DNA of 64,000 nt from Nocardia africana NBRC 100379 (GTDB taxonomy: Bacteria; Actinomycetota; Actinomycetes; Mycobacteriales; Mycobacteriaceae), in the NCBI RefSeq assembly GCF_001612635.1, contig NZ_BDAV01000013.1:310001-374000 (forward strand), in the 5' to 3' direction. Shown one piece after another: positions 24,756 through 33,844 of this stretch (the first letter of the stretch is position 1; each line of letters opens with the position of its first letter). Both the position numbers and the translations under genes were made by a program. A model generated the notes under the pieces. The model searched no databases. It had not been told where the DNA came from and saw nothing but the letters and a program-made list of their open reading frames with translations.

Positions 24756-27276
24756 CTTCACCCTCGTCTGTGTCGAAATGAGATGCCGTGGAGCCGGTTT
24801 CTGCAGCGGGTCGGCGGCCCTGCCGGGTGCCCCGCTCGACGGCGCTGATCAGGTTGCGAGCTTGATCGGCGGTGCGTTGCCGAACGGTATTCGTGCCGGC
24901 CGCCGGCGTATCGGCGCGATCGGCCGAACGCACCCGGCGCGGCAGCGGCGGTCGGCCCTCACCGGCGCGAACCACGCCCGACGTGGTCACGGGCGCACCG
25001 AACACTCCGGTCGCGGGCGCTGAATCCATGTGCTCGGAAGCCGAGGTGAACCAGGCCGAGCGCCGTGGGCTCGGGTCCGGATCGGCGGCCGGTGGCGTCG
25101 ACGCCTCGGTCGACACCGGAACGTCCTCGGCGACAACCGCTTCGGCGCGGGCGGCCGAAGCGCTGGTCGCCGGTCCGAGCGCGGCGAATTCCCCGGTGGC
25201 GGGTCCCGGATCCTCGAAGTCCGTACCGTTGACGTCGCCGCCTTCGAGCACCGGCGTGCCGATCAGCACCACCGCGCGCACGCCGCCGTACACCGACTCG
25301 CGCAGCTTCACCGAAATGCCGTGGCGGTTGGCCAGTTTCGCGACCACGAACAGTCCGAGGCGGGTGTCGCTGGAGAGTGCGGCCACGCTGAACTCCGGCG
25401 GATGCGACAGCATCTCGTTGCGCCGGTCGAGTTCGTCGGCGGTCATGCCCAGGCCCTGATCGACGATCTCCACCGCGACCCCGCGTCCGACCACCGCGGC
25501 ATGCACCTCCACCCGCGCCTGTGGGGGCGAATACGAGGTGGCGTTGTCCATCAGTTCGGCCAGCAGGTGGATCAGGTCGGCGACCGCGGTGCCCATCACC
25601 CTGGTGCGTGGTATGCGGCCGATGCGAATTCTGGTGTAGTCCAAGCTTTCCGCGACCGCACCGCGAATCACCTCGATCAGCGGCACCGGATTGCGCCAGC
25701 GCCGCCCGGGCTGCTTACCGCCGAGGATGATCAGGTTCTCGGCGTTGCGGCGGGCGCGGGTCGCCAAATGGTCGAGCTGGAACAGCAATTCGAGCTGGTC
25801 GGCGTTCTCCTCACGTCGCTCGGCCTGATCCAGCAGGGCCAGCTGGCGATGCACCAGCGCCTGGCTGCGATGGGCGATATCGAGGAAGATCGTGTTGATA
25901 CCGGCGCGGGTATTCGATTCCGCGACCGCCGCCGAGACCGCCGCCACCTGCGCCCGGTTGAACGCCTGCGCGACCTGGCCGAGTTCGTCGGAACCGAAGT
26001 CCAGCCGCGACACCTCCAGCGAGGCGTCCACGGTCTCACCGGCCGATACCCGGCGCATGATGTCGGGCAACCGCTCGTCGGCCAATTCCAGTGTGTCGCG
26101 GCGCAATCGGCGCATCCGGCCGATGAATCGGTTCGCCAGCACCAGCGAGGCGAGGAAGGCCAGAATCGACACCAGCAACACCGCGCCGCCGCCGGCCAGC
26201 GACCCGATCGCGGTGCGGTCACCCTGATCCCGCGCCTCGGCATGCGCGTCCCGGCTCTTGTCCTGCCACAGCGTCAGCAGTGCGGACGCGATCTGCGCCG
26301 AGCCGTCCTGCCAGGCCTGCGGGGTCATCGGCAGCGGCTTCGCGGTCTGCCGGGTCGTGCGCGAACGCGTGGTGTCACCGGCCCGCGTACTCGCGTCGGC
26401 ATCGTCGGTGCCCGGCATCGGACCGCGCGCCGCGATCGCGTCGGCCATCTCGTTGATCTGCGCCCACGCCGGGCTGGTCATGATCGCGTCGAGCTGATCC
26501 GCGCGTTGGCCCTTCAGCACCGAGAGCGAATAGGCGATCTGGCCGCGGAATTCCCCCAGATAATCGATGTACTGCGTCCACTGCGCGGGCGTCGACGTAC
26601 CTGTCACCACGAATAATTCACCCAGTGCCGTGGCTTCGGACAGCGCCTCGGCGGCGCGCATCACCTGGACGGCATAGCCGAGTTGGACGGCGATGCCGGC
26701 GTCCGGCGCGACGCGGGCCGCCAGCATCGAGGCGTCGATGATGGCCGCGGTGAAACGGCTGAACAACCCGAAGACCTGATCGGGCGGCGCCTGACCGGAA
26801 TCGACGCCGCGACGCACCAGCGGCAACTGCGCGAGCAGCTGACCGTAGGCGGCGATATCGGCTCCGGAGTTGTCCGGATTCATCTTCTGCGCCTCGTTGC
26901 CCTTGGCGGTGAGGGCGGCCAGCGCCACATCCGAGCGCTGCCGCGCCGCCGCCAATTGTGCTGTGGCGCTGGGATCACCCGCCAGCTGCAGCATCGAGAG
27001 CCGGCGCTCCTCCCCGAAGGTCTCCATGATGGCGACCGCCGGAGCCGCGGTGCTGCTGGCCAGTTCGGCCCACTGCCGGGCATCGCGGCCCGACCGCACC
27101 AGATACGATGCCGCGCCCACCCCGATGGCGAGCAACGTGACGCTGGAGATCAGCACGATCGCGAGCAGGCGCACGCGCACACTGACCCGCCCGCGCACAC
27201 CCCGGCTCATCAGTCCGAGCCAGCGCGAATTCGTGGTGTTCACAGGCAATCCAGGAAGCTTCGACCACTCAACCAC
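24748..27276 (-). CDS. cvnA: Conservon sensor kinase-like protein CvnA
   Basis: About 842 aa. One membrane helix lies near residues 37-57 (LLAIVLISSVTLLAIGVGAA), followed by a ~290-residue nitrate-sensor-like extracellular domain, a second helix (LLVSILAFLASLVLANRF), a HAMP-like linker and a histidine-kinase ATPase domain with N-box ELMDNATSYSPP and GLGMTADEL. The phospho-acceptor His is not obvious, as usual for CvnA. A ~200-residue disordered tail rich in Ala, Pro and Ser follows. The GTG start is chosen because AGGAAG stands seven bases before it. It leads the cvnA-B-C operon. Confidence 0.85.
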   Translation of the reverse strand: MVEWSKLPGLPVNTTNSRWLGLMSRGVRGRVSVRVRLLAIVLISSVTLLAIGVGAASYLVRSGRDARQWAELASSTAAPAVAIMETFGEERRLSMLQLAGDPSATAQLAAARQRSDVALAALTAKGNEAQKMNPDNSGADIAAYGQLLAQLPLVRRGVDSGQAPPDQVFGLFSRFTAAIIDASMLAARVAPDAGIAVQLGYAVQVMRAAEALSEATALGELFVVTGTSTPAQWTQYIDYLGEFRGQIAYSLSVLKGQRADQLDAIMTSPAWAQINEMADAIAARGPMPGTDDADASTRAGDTTRSRTTRQTAKPLPMTPQAWQDGSAQIASALLTLWQDKSRDAHAEARDQGDRTAIGSLAGGGAVLLVSILAFLASLVLANRFIGRMRRLRRDTLELADERLPDIMRRVSAGETVDASLEVSRLDFGSDELGQVAQAFNRAQVAAVSAAVAESNTRAGINTIFLDIAHRSQALVHRQLALLDQAERREENADQLELLFQLDHLATRARRNAENLIILGGKQPGRRWRNPVPLIEVIRGAVAESLDYTRIRIGRIPRTRVMGTAVADLIHLLAELMDNATSYSPPQARVEVHAAVVGRGVAVEIVDQGLGMTADELDRRNEMLSHPPEFSVAALSSDTRLGLFVVAKLANRHGISVKLRESVYGGVRAVVLIGTPVLEGGDVNGTDFEDPGPATGEFAALGPATSASAARAEAVVAEDVPVSTEASTPPAADPDPSPRRSAWFTSASEHMDSAPATGVFGAPVTTSGVVRAGEGRPPLPRRVRSADRADTPAAGTNTVRQRTADQARNLISAVERGTRQGRRPAAETGSTASHFDTDEGEDG

Positions 27277-27497
27277 GGGTGATCTTCCTGTTGTCGGGCG
27301 ATGTCCGCGCGCATTCGGATCTCGGCGCACCCGAGCCAACCGGCCAGCTGAGCAACCGGCCCCCACTTCCTAACCACACCGCCCGCCGGGCGGCAGAACC
27401 ACAGATAACGCCTGAGAGACTAACCGACCCTCCGGCCCGCTACAGCGGTTCGCCGATATCTCTTTGCGGCAACGGCTTTCCGGCGACCGGCACCGGT

Positions 27498-27932
27498 TCA
27501 GAGCGTGGCGGGCGTGACCTTCGGCCGCAGGAACGCCCGGCGGAACAGATAGAAACCCACCGGCACGATGCCGCAGGCCAGCAGCAGCGGAGAGGTCCAC
27601 GAGTCGGTCAGCAGCACATCGCCGCCGGGCCCGGTGGTGGAGCAGATCAGGAATCCGAACAGCCACGCGATCACCGGCAGCCCCATCGCGGCCGGGCGGG
27701 ACACGACCACACCCATGCCACGCACCAGCAGCACGTTCACCACCGCGGCGACGAGGGCCGCGATCGGGAACGGCGTGGCGCCGATATAGAGCGGCAGATA
27801 CAGCACCTCGAGCACTACCGAGAGCAGCCCGTCGAACACCAGCACCGCCGCCAGCACGGCGCCGAGCACCGGCCAGGCATACTTCGACCCGCCGGGCACA
27901 TACGCGGTCCGGCTGGTCGTCGGGGCCGTCAC
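27498..27932 (-). CDS. Conserved four-helix membrane protein (Rv1171-like)
   Basis: A 144-aa hydrophobic protein with four predicted helices (WPVLGAVLAAVLVFDGL; FPIAALVAAVVNVLLV; GLPVIAWLFGFLICS; PLLLACGIVPVGFYLF). Its place just after mshB matches the uncharacterised Rv1171 by position and size, from memory. The GTG start overlaps the stop of the small upstream gene (GTGA). Function unknown. Confidence 0.75.
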   Translation of the reverse strand: MTAPTTSRTAYVPGGSKYAWPVLGAVLAAVLVFDGLLSVVLEVLYLPLYIGATPFPIAALVAAVVNVLLVRGMGVVVSRPAAMGLPVIAWLFGFLICSTTGPGGDVLLTDSWTSPLLLACGIVPVGFYLFRRAFLRPKVTPATL

Positions 27933-28087
27933 GGTACCGGCGGGAAGCCGAGCAGGGTCAACAGATGACTCTGCATATCGACGAATCCGTAGAGCACCGA
28001 CAGGTACAGATCGTGCTGCGCCTGCCAGTTCGGCTTCTGGCTTTCGACGAACGCGACGATGGCGTCCTGCAGGCTCCAGTTGTACAT
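27929..28087 (-). CDS. Small conserved protein between mshB and the membrane gene
   Basis: A 52-aa acidic/aromatic protein (MYNWSLQDAIVAFVESQKPN...). It has no signal, membrane segment or known motif. It sits in the mshB operon with a 3' GTGA overlap to the membrane gene and good codon bias, so it is probably real. An eight-codon longer form from a GTG at 28111 is possible. I do not recognise the family. Confidence 0.6.
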   Translation of the reverse strand: MYNWSLQDAIVAFVESQKPNWQAQHDLYLSVLYGFVDMQSHLLTLLGFPPVP

Positions 28088-28147
28088 GCCCAGCAGTCTA
28101 AGCCGAAGCACCCACGATCCGGCCAGCCCCGGTGCGGGCTCTTGCGG

Positions 28148-29047
28148 TCAATCGAGCCCGGCGAACAGATCGTCCTCGTGTCCGTCCGGGCCCACCGGTC
28201 CGAGGCGCCCACGAACCAGCACGTAGTGCTCCTCCGGCAGGACCGGCTGGGCGATATTGTTCGACAACGCGAATTCGCGGCCCGAGGGCGCGACCGTGAC
28301 CTGAGTGGCGTGCGCCCGCAAGGCGGCGCGCTTGGCCGCCAGCACATCCGAGACGTCGATCGTGGTGGTCACGGTGTCACTGGCCACACATGCCAGCTCG
28401 CCGACCGCCGGCAGCCGCCACCCGCTGGGCAAGGCCCCGGGCAGCCGGTCGACCGTGCGGCGAGCCAAGGCCTCGGTATGCCGGCGCAGCACGTCGGCGT
28501 CGGTCACCGTCCAGTACACCTTCGGTGTGTCCCAACCCTTTTCGGCCGCCGCGGCCACCGCATCCATGGTGACCCGATGAGCACGCGTATGGTCCGGATG
28601 GCCGTAGCCCCCACGCGGGTCGTAGCCGACCACCACGCGCGGGCGCAGCCGCAACAGCACCTCGCTCAACTCCGCCACCGCGGCCGGCCCGGAATCGACG
28701 AAGGCACGCGGGTGCGTCGGCACCATGGGCTTGGGGTCGGCGGTCGTGCCGCTCATCCCGGAATCCCGCCAACGCCCCGCCCCGCCGAGAAAATACGGCG
28801 CCTCGACACCGAGGGCGGCCAGCGCGGCGGTCAGCTCGTGGATGCGAAACCCGCCGAGCTGATCGGCGTGAGCGCTGGTGAGCTGTTGCCACCGCTCCCC
28901 GATGACCTCGCCCTCCTCTCCGAGTGTGCAGGTCACCACGGTCACCGGAACGCGGCGGGCGCGGTAGAGCGCGATGGTGCCGCCGGTGGTGATCGACTCG
29001 TCGTCGGGATGGGCGTGTACCAGAACCAGACCGCCGGTTCCGGTCAC
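28148..29047 (-). CDS. mshB: Mycothiol deacetylase MshB
   Basis: A 299-aa zinc-dependent LmbE-family deacetylase that removes the acetyl group of GlcNAc-Ins in mycothiol synthesis. The zinc motif AHPDDE gives His13 and Asp16, and the third ligand is in GHPDHTRAH. The GTG start overlaps the stop of lpqW (GTGA). Extended frames upstream lie within lpqW and are not coding. M. tuberculosis MshB is about 303 aa, and lpqW, typA and fbiC are nearby there also. Confidence 0.93.
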   Translation of the reverse strand: MTGTGGLVLVHAHPDDESITTGGTIALYRARRVPVTVVTCTLGEEGEVIGERWQQLTSAHADQLGGFRIHELTAALAALGVEAPYFLGGAGRWRDSGMSGTTADPKPMVPTHPRAFVDSGPAAVAELSEVLLRLRPRVVVGYDPRGGYGHPDHTRAHRVTMDAVAAAAEKGWDTPKVYWTVTDADVLRRHTEALARRTVDRLPGALPSGWRLPAVGELACVASDTVTTTIDVSDVLAAKRAALRAHATQVTVAPSGREFALSNNIAQPVLPEEHYVLVRGRLGPVGPDGHEDDLFAGLD

Positions 29048-30825
29048 GACAGCCGCCGCCAGGTACTCGCGCCACCGAAGACCCCGACCTGGATCGAACC
29101 GCTCAGCGAGACCCCGTCCATCCGCGAACTCGCCGCGGCGACGCCGGTGTCCTGCACGATCGGCAGCACGGTCGCCAGATCCCACAACCTCGGCTCCGCA
29201 TCACCGATCGCCTTGGGCACATCCACCCCGCGCAGCGCCGCATCGATCTGCGGTTGCAGCGACGGATCACAAATGCCGGACACATTGCTCGGCGCCTTGC
29301 GGATGGCATCGATCTGCGAGGTGTCCTCCTGACCGGGTGCGGCCACCGGCGGGCAGCCGTAGCGCGAGGACAGGATCGTCGCCGGATCCTCCCCGGCCCG
29401 CTCCCAGCCGACCACCGCGTCGACGGTCCCGTCCGCGAGATCCTTGCCGTAGAGCTCGTCGGCCGGCAGGCTGCGCACCGACGCGTCGATTCCGGCGCTG
29501 CGCAGCTGGTCGGCGGCGGTATTCGCGACGGCCAGCGTGGTCGGATCCTTGTCCACCGCGCCGATCCGGAGTGTCAGGGTCCGGCCGTTCTTGGCGACCG
29601 GGCGCGGCTGCGGGGCCGGCGAGGTCGTCGGATTACCCGCCGCGGGAGTCTCGGGCGCGCGGCCGAATCCGGCCTCGGCCAGCAGCCCGAACGCCTGGTC
29701 GGGAGACGGCCGCGGCGGGGCCGTCGGCGCGTATCCCGGATCCGAGGGCGCCAGAATCTGCGCCCGCACCGGATCCACCCAGGCACCGGTCTCGGCGCCC
29801 ACCGAGGCCAGCAACGCCGGATCGAGCAGACCCAGCACCGCGTGGCGCACCCGCGGATCGGAAAGATCACCGGTCCGCCCGTTCAGCACCATCTGCATTT
29901 CCCGCGCCTGCGGCATGATCGCGGTCCGCACCTGCGGAATCGCCGCCAGCTGCGCCTGCGTCGCGACACCGCCGTGCACCAGCGCCATCTGAGCGTCACC
30001 CGCGCGTAGCGATTCGGCCAGCTGTGCCGGAGTTCCGCCGCGCCGCAACAGAATCTGATCCGGCACCGCCGGGGTACCCCAGTAACGGTCGTTGCGTTCG
30101 AGCAGGATCTCCTCGCGGCCGGCGTCGGCCTGCTTCACCCGGAACTGCCCGCCGGAGATCGGATTCTGGTCGATCAGCCCACGCTCCACGGCCAGCGCCC
30201 GCTGGAATCCACCGGGTGCGTCCTTGAGCAGATGCGAGGGCAGCAGATCCGAAAACAGTTGCCGCCAAGCCGGATACGGCTGACTCATCGTCACCGTCAC
30301 CGTCTTGCCGCCCTCCGAGGACTTCACATCGGTGATCAATCGGTAGCCCGCCGGATCCACCACCCCGGGCTGGCTGATCATCTGCTGCCACAGATACCGG
30401 AAATCCTCGGCCGCGATCGGCGCCCCGTCGGACCACGACGCCTGATTCTGAATCTTGTAGGTCAGCGTGAACTGATCCGGCTGCGACGGATCCGACGGCG
30501 TCACATCCGCCGACACCATCAACGCCGGATCCGGCACCCGATCCGTTCCGCCGGGCACCGTGGGCGACGGCACCGGACGAAACGGGCTCGGAAACACCAT
30601 CGACGCAACGGCATTCGTCGCCGGCGACTGGTTCGACCGTAGATGCGGATTGAATCCGATCCCGATATCGTCCACCGCCACCACCACCGTGGACTTCGTC
30701 GGCGTCGCCGGAGTCGTCTTCGGGCTGTCGGTGCTCTCGATCGGCGGCGGCGGATTGGCGGTGCACGCGGTGAGCACGCCGAGCGCCAGCATCAGCACCA
30801 GTACCACGCGCCGCCCTGCACGCAT
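29044..30825 (-). CDS. lpqW: Lipoprotein LpqW, ABC solute-binding fold
   Basis: A 593-aa lipoprotein. The signal is MRAGRRVVLVLMLALGVLTAC with lipobox LTAC; a Pro/Thr-rich linker and an SBP_bac_5 (oligopeptide-binding) domain follow (VVVAVDDIGIGFNPHL, FTLTYKIQNQASWSDG). In mycobacteria LpqW does not act in uptake but steers PIM intermediates toward lipoarabinomannan. The ATG is set by GGGAG five bases upstream; an ATG five codons before it is less likely. pimE in the same window is a partner step in PIM6 synthesis. Confidence 0.88.
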   Translation of the reverse strand: MRAGRRVVLVLMLALGVLTACTANPPPPIESTDSPKTTPATPTKSTVVVAVDDIGIGFNPHLRSNQSPATNAVASMVFPSPFRPVPSPTVPGGTDRVPDPALMVSADVTPSDPSQPDQFTLTYKIQNQASWSDGAPIAAEDFRYLWQQMISQPGVVDPAGYRLITDVKSSEGGKTVTVTMSQPYPAWRQLFSDLLPSHLLKDAPGGFQRALAVERGLIDQNPISGGQFRVKQADAGREEILLERNDRYWGTPAVPDQILLRRGGTPAQLAESLRAGDAQMALVHGGVATQAQLAAIPQVRTAIMPQAREMQMVLNGRTGDLSDPRVRHAVLGLLDPALLASVGAETGAWVDPVRAQILAPSDPGYAPTAPPRPSPDQAFGLLAEAGFGRAPETPAAGNPTTSPAPQPRPVAKNGRTLTLRIGAVDKDPTTLAVANTAADQLRSAGIDASVRSLPADELYGKDLADGTVDAVVGWERAGEDPATILSSRYGCPPVAAPGQEDTSQIDAIRKAPSNVSGICDPSLQPQIDAALRGVDVPKAIGDAEPRLWDLATVLPIVQDTGVAAASSRMDGVSLSGSIQVGVFGGASTWRRLS

Positions 30826-30942
30826 TCGAACTCCCGACATCACGAGACGTACTCTATTGCGCCGGGTGGCGCCTTTCCGTTCGCGGGGTTGTTCGGGAAA
30901 TGAACATCCAGGTGTACTGCCTCGGGAGGAGCAGGCTGTGTT

Positions 30943-31061
30943 TTTGGCCTGCGCTTCGCTCCGGCGGGGTTTCGGCCCCCTGGGCCTCGATTTTTCCCTC
31001 CTCCGCTCAGTCGCTGCGCTCCCTCGCTCCGTCGGTCCAAAATCGAGGCGGGCCGAAACCC
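30943..31061 (+). repeat. Dispersed ~120-bp element, copy A
   Basis: This stretch is almost identical (about eight differences) to the reverse complement of 35193-35312. It contains an 11-bp perfect inverted repeat, GCCTCGATTTT at 30984-30994 and AAAATCGAGGC at 31039-31049, around a 44-bp core with CGCTGCGCTCCCTCGCTCCG. It lies in the gap after lpqW's promoter side and downstream of typA. No reading frame in it looks real. Confidence 0.9.
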
Positions 31062-31174
31062 ACCAAGGTGTACGGCTCGTGGATGTACGCCGGGTCGTCC
31101 ACTCGATGAAGGCGAGTGCACATGTCACAGATGTGCACGCAGACGGACTGACCCGTGGCCGCCGGGTTGCACAC
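31006..31174 (-). other. Possible tiny Cys-rich reading frame
   Basis: In this frame the minus strand gives about 55 residues with CNPAATGQSVCVHICDMCTR, a CxxC-like zinc-ribbon pattern, and its third codon positions are GC-rich. A TAG stands just before the first CGVC and no ribosome site is visible; the 3' part runs into repeat copy A. It may be a small gene, a decayed one, or chance. The approximate 3' end is by hand translation. Confidence 0.25.
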
Positions 31175-31217
31175 GCCGCAGATCTACACCCACACCGGCT
31201 GCCCGGCGCTGGAACGA

Positions 31218-31251
31218 CAGAGGCGCACGTCCCGTGGAACGTGCGCCTCTG
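31218..31251 (-). terminator. Hairpin downstream of typA
   Basis: Perfect 13-bp arms CAGAGGCGCACGT (31218-31230) and ACGTGCGCCTCTG (31239-31251) with an 8-base loop, 23 bases after the typA stop. It is a typical high-GC terminator without T-tract. Confidence 0.85.
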
Positions 31252-31274
31252 GGGCTTCTCAGCGGGTGGGTGCC

Positions 31275-33176
31275 CTACGCGTTCTGGGCGGCGCGGTCGC
31301 GGGCCTTGCGGCGGGATGCCTCGCGGCCGCGTTCGGTGGCGCCCAGGATCACCTTGCGCACGCGCACGATCTCGGGGGTCACCTCGACGCACTCGTCGGC
31401 GGCGCAGAACTCCATGGCGCCTTCGAGGTCCAGCTGCAGCGGCTTGGCCAGCGTCTCCAGCACGTCGCCGGTGGCCGAGCGCATGTTGGTCAGCTTCTTC
31501 TCACGGGTGACGTTGATGTCGAGGTCCTCGGCGCGCGGGTTGATACCCACCACGTGGCCCTCGTAGGTGTCGGCGCCGGGCTCCACGAAGAACTGGCCGC
31601 GGTCGGCGAGCTGAATCATCGCGAACGGGGTCACCGTGCCGGCCCGGTCGGAGACCAGTGAGCCGGTGTGGCGGGCACGAATCTCACCGGCCCACGGCGC
31701 GTAACCGTCGAAGACCGCGTTGGCGATGCCGGTGCCGCGCGTCTCGGTGAGGAAGTCGGTGCGGAAACCGATCAGACCGCGCGAGGGAACGATGAACTCC
31801 ATGCGCACCCACCCGGCGGAGTGGTTGCTCATCTGGACCATCTTGCCCTTGCGAGCGGCCAGCAGCTGCGTGACCGCACCCAGGTACTCGTCCGGGCAAT
31901 CGATGGTCAGCTCTTCGAACGGCTCGTGCACCTTGCCGTCGACCTGCTTGGTGACCACCTGCGGCTTGCCGACGGTCAGCTCGAAACCTTCGCGGCGCAT
32001 CTGCTCGACCAGGATCGCCAGCGCCAGCTCACCACGGCCCTGCACCTCCCAGGCGTCCGGGCGGCCGATGTCGAGCACCCGCAGCGACACGTTGCCGACC
32101 AGCTCCTGGTCCAGCCGCGACTTCACCATGCGGGCGGTCAGCTTGTGGCCCTGCACCCGGCCGACCAGCGGCGAGGTGTTGGTGCCGATCGTCACCGAGA
32201 TGGCCGGCTCGTCGACGGTGATCCGCGGCAGCGCCACCGGGTTGTCCACATCGGCCAGCGTGTCACCGATCATGATCTCCGGAATGCCTGCCACGGCGAC
32301 GATATCGCCGGCCACGGCCTCCTCGCCCGGCTTGCGCTCGACGCCGATGGTCTGCAGCAGCTCGGTGATCTTCACGGTCTTGACGCCGTCGCCGTGCATC
32401 CACGCGACGTTCTGGCCCTTGCGCAGGGTGCCGTTGTGGATGCGGACCAGGCCGATCCGGCCGAGGAACGGCGACGCGTCCAGGTTGGTGACATGCGCCT
32501 GCAGCGGCGCCGACGGGTCGCCCTTGGGCGCGGGCACGTACTTCAGCAGCACCTCGAACAGCTCGTCGAGATTCTCCGCATCCGGCGCGCTGCCGTTCTC
32601 GGGACGCTGGGTGGAGGCCTTGCCCTCGCGGCCGGAGGCGTAGAGCACCGGCAGATCCAGCGCCAGCTCGGCCGCCTCGGACGCTTCGTCGTCGAGGTCG
32701 GAGGCCAGATCCAGCAGCAGGTCGTGACTCTCTTCGACGACCTCCTCGATCCGGGCGTCGGGGCGGTCGGTCTTGTTCACGACCAGGATCACCGGCAGCG
32801 AGGCGGCCAGCGCCTTGCGCAGCACGAACCGGGTCTGCGGCAGCGGGCCCTCGGAGGCGTCCACCAGCAGCACGACACCGTCGACCATGGACAGACCGCG
32901 CTCGACCTCGCCACCGAAATCGGCGTGACCGGGGGTATCGATGACGTTGATCACGGTGACGCTGCCGTCGCCGTGATGACGATGCACCGCGGTGTTCTTG
33001 GCGAGAATGGTGATGCCCTTCTCGCGCTCCAGATCACCGGAGTCCATCACCCGGTCGACCGGCTCGGCACGCTCGGCGAAGGCACCGGACTGCCGCAACA
33101 TGGCATCGACCAGCGTCGTCTTGCCGTGGTCGACATGAGCCACAATGGCGACATTGCGGAACTCGACAGACGACAC
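31275..33176 (-). CDS. typA: Ribosome-associated GTPase TypA/BipA
   Basis: A 633-aa translational GTPase related to EF-G. G motifs are AHVDHGKTT (G1), DTPGHADFGGE (G3) and NKTDRPDA (G4); domains II and V and the TypA-specific C-terminal domain follow. It acts in ribosome assembly and stress adaptation. The GTG start (MSSVEFRNVAIV) has AGGAGGATTCAAC before it. A hairpin follows the stop. The position near lpqW and pimE matches M. tuberculosis Rv1165. Confidence 0.95.
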   Translation of the reverse strand: MSSVEFRNVAIVAHVDHGKTTLVDAMLRQSGAFAERAEPVDRVMDSGDLEREKGITILAKNTAVHRHHGDGSVTVINVIDTPGHADFGGEVERGLSMVDGVVLLVDASEGPLPQTRFVLRKALAASLPVILVVNKTDRPDARIEEVVEESHDLLLDLASDLDDEASEAAELALDLPVLYASGREGKASTQRPENGSAPDAENLDELFEVLLKYVPAPKGDPSAPLQAHVTNLDASPFLGRIGLVRIHNGTLRKGQNVAWMHGDGVKTVKITELLQTIGVERKPGEEAVAGDIVAVAGIPEIMIGDTLADVDNPVALPRITVDEPAISVTIGTNTSPLVGRVQGHKLTARMVKSRLDQELVGNVSLRVLDIGRPDAWEVQGRGELALAILVEQMRREGFELTVGKPQVVTKQVDGKVHEPFEELTIDCPDEYLGAVTQLLAARKGKMVQMSNHSAGWVRMEFIVPSRGLIGFRTDFLTETRGTGIANAVFDGYAPWAGEIRARHTGSLVSDRAGTVTPFAMIQLADRGQFFVEPGADTYEGHVVGINPRAEDLDINVTREKKLTNMRSATGDVLETLAKPLQLDLEGAMEFCAADECVEVTPEIVRVRKVILGATERGREASRRKARDRAAQNA

Positions 33177-33338
33177 GTTGAATCCTCCTGCTGAATGAAT
33201 GGGTTGCGGCCGACCCGCGCCGTAGCGGGTCCGAACAAGGCAGGTGGACTGATCTCACCGGACATGCGGCCAGCTATACAGTACCGAAACACGCCTCGGC
33301 CGCCGTTTCCGGCATCATGGTTGGTTACCCTGGGCCGC

Positions 33339-33515
33339 ATGGGCAAGGTGAAGGCCAAGGAGGTCGCACACCTCACACCGAAGAAAAAGTGCTGCCGTAA
33401 GAAGAAGCGCTGTCTGAAATGCCCTGTCGTGGTCTCGAAAATGAAGAAGTGTCAGGCTGCGGGGGTCAAGGGCAAAGATCTCAAAAAGGCTCTCAAACTC
33501 GCGCGTGCGGCCTGA
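33339..33515 (+). CDS. Small Lys/Cys-rich protein
   Basis: A 58-aa protein, MGKVKAKEVAHLTPKKKCCR and onward, with 19 Lys/Arg in its first 40 residues or so and Cys in a KCC, RC, LKC, KKC series. This suggests nucleic-acid or metal binding (cysteine pairs, highly basic). It lies divergent to typA and 29 bases before the pterin dehydratase. Codon use looks coding; there is no strong ribosome site, so it may be leaderless or start upstream. I do not recognise a named family. Confidence 0.65.
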   Translation: MGKVKAKEVAHLTPKKKCCRKKKRCLKCPVVVSKMKKCQAAGVKGKDLKKALKLARAA

Positions 33516-33544
33516 GCCGCTACCGCTGGGGTAGAACCGACAGT

Positions 33545-33838
33545 ATGAGTACCCCATTGCTCTCCGACAGCGAGATCGCCACTGGGTTGCGCGAACTACC
33601 CGACTGGACGCACACCGGCAGCAGCATCTCCCGAACCGTCGAGGCTCCCTCGTTCCTGGCCGGTATCGAACTGGTGCGACGGGTGGCCGACTCGGCCGAG
33701 AAGGTCAACCACCACCCCGATATCGATATCCGGTGGCGGCGCGTCACCTTCACCCTCTCCACGCACTCCGAGGGCGGCATCACCCGCAAGGACCTCGCGC
33801 TGGCCGGCCAGATCGACCGCCTCGCCGATCAGAGCTGA
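33545..33838 (+). CDS. 4a-hydroxytetrahydrobiopterin dehydratase (PCD/DCoH)
   Basis: A 97-aa pterin-4a-carbinolamine dehydratase. The catalytic motif is VNHHPDIDIRW, and the C-terminal strand-helix LSTHSEGGITRKDLALAGQID is typical. The substrate in actinobacteria without biopterin is unclear; roles with molybdopterin or folate have been suggested for the family. A homologue sits beside pimE in M. tuberculosis (Rv1159A), matching here: the genes are convergent with six bases between stops. Confidence 0.88.
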   Translation: MSTPLLSDSEIATGLRELPDWTHTGSSISRTVEAPSFLAGIELVRRVADSAEKVNHHPDIDIRWRRVTFTLSTHSEGGITRKDLALAGQIDRLADQS

Positions 33839-33844
33839 ACCGGC

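Noticed and set aside
30840..31121. A 93-aa open frame over repeat copy A
   Set aside because: It runs through the dispersed element, which is non-coding in the other copy as well.
31668..33194. A 508-aa open frame antisense to typA
   Set aside because: typA has all G motifs; the antisense frame is rich in His, Arg and Gln and lacks any domain.
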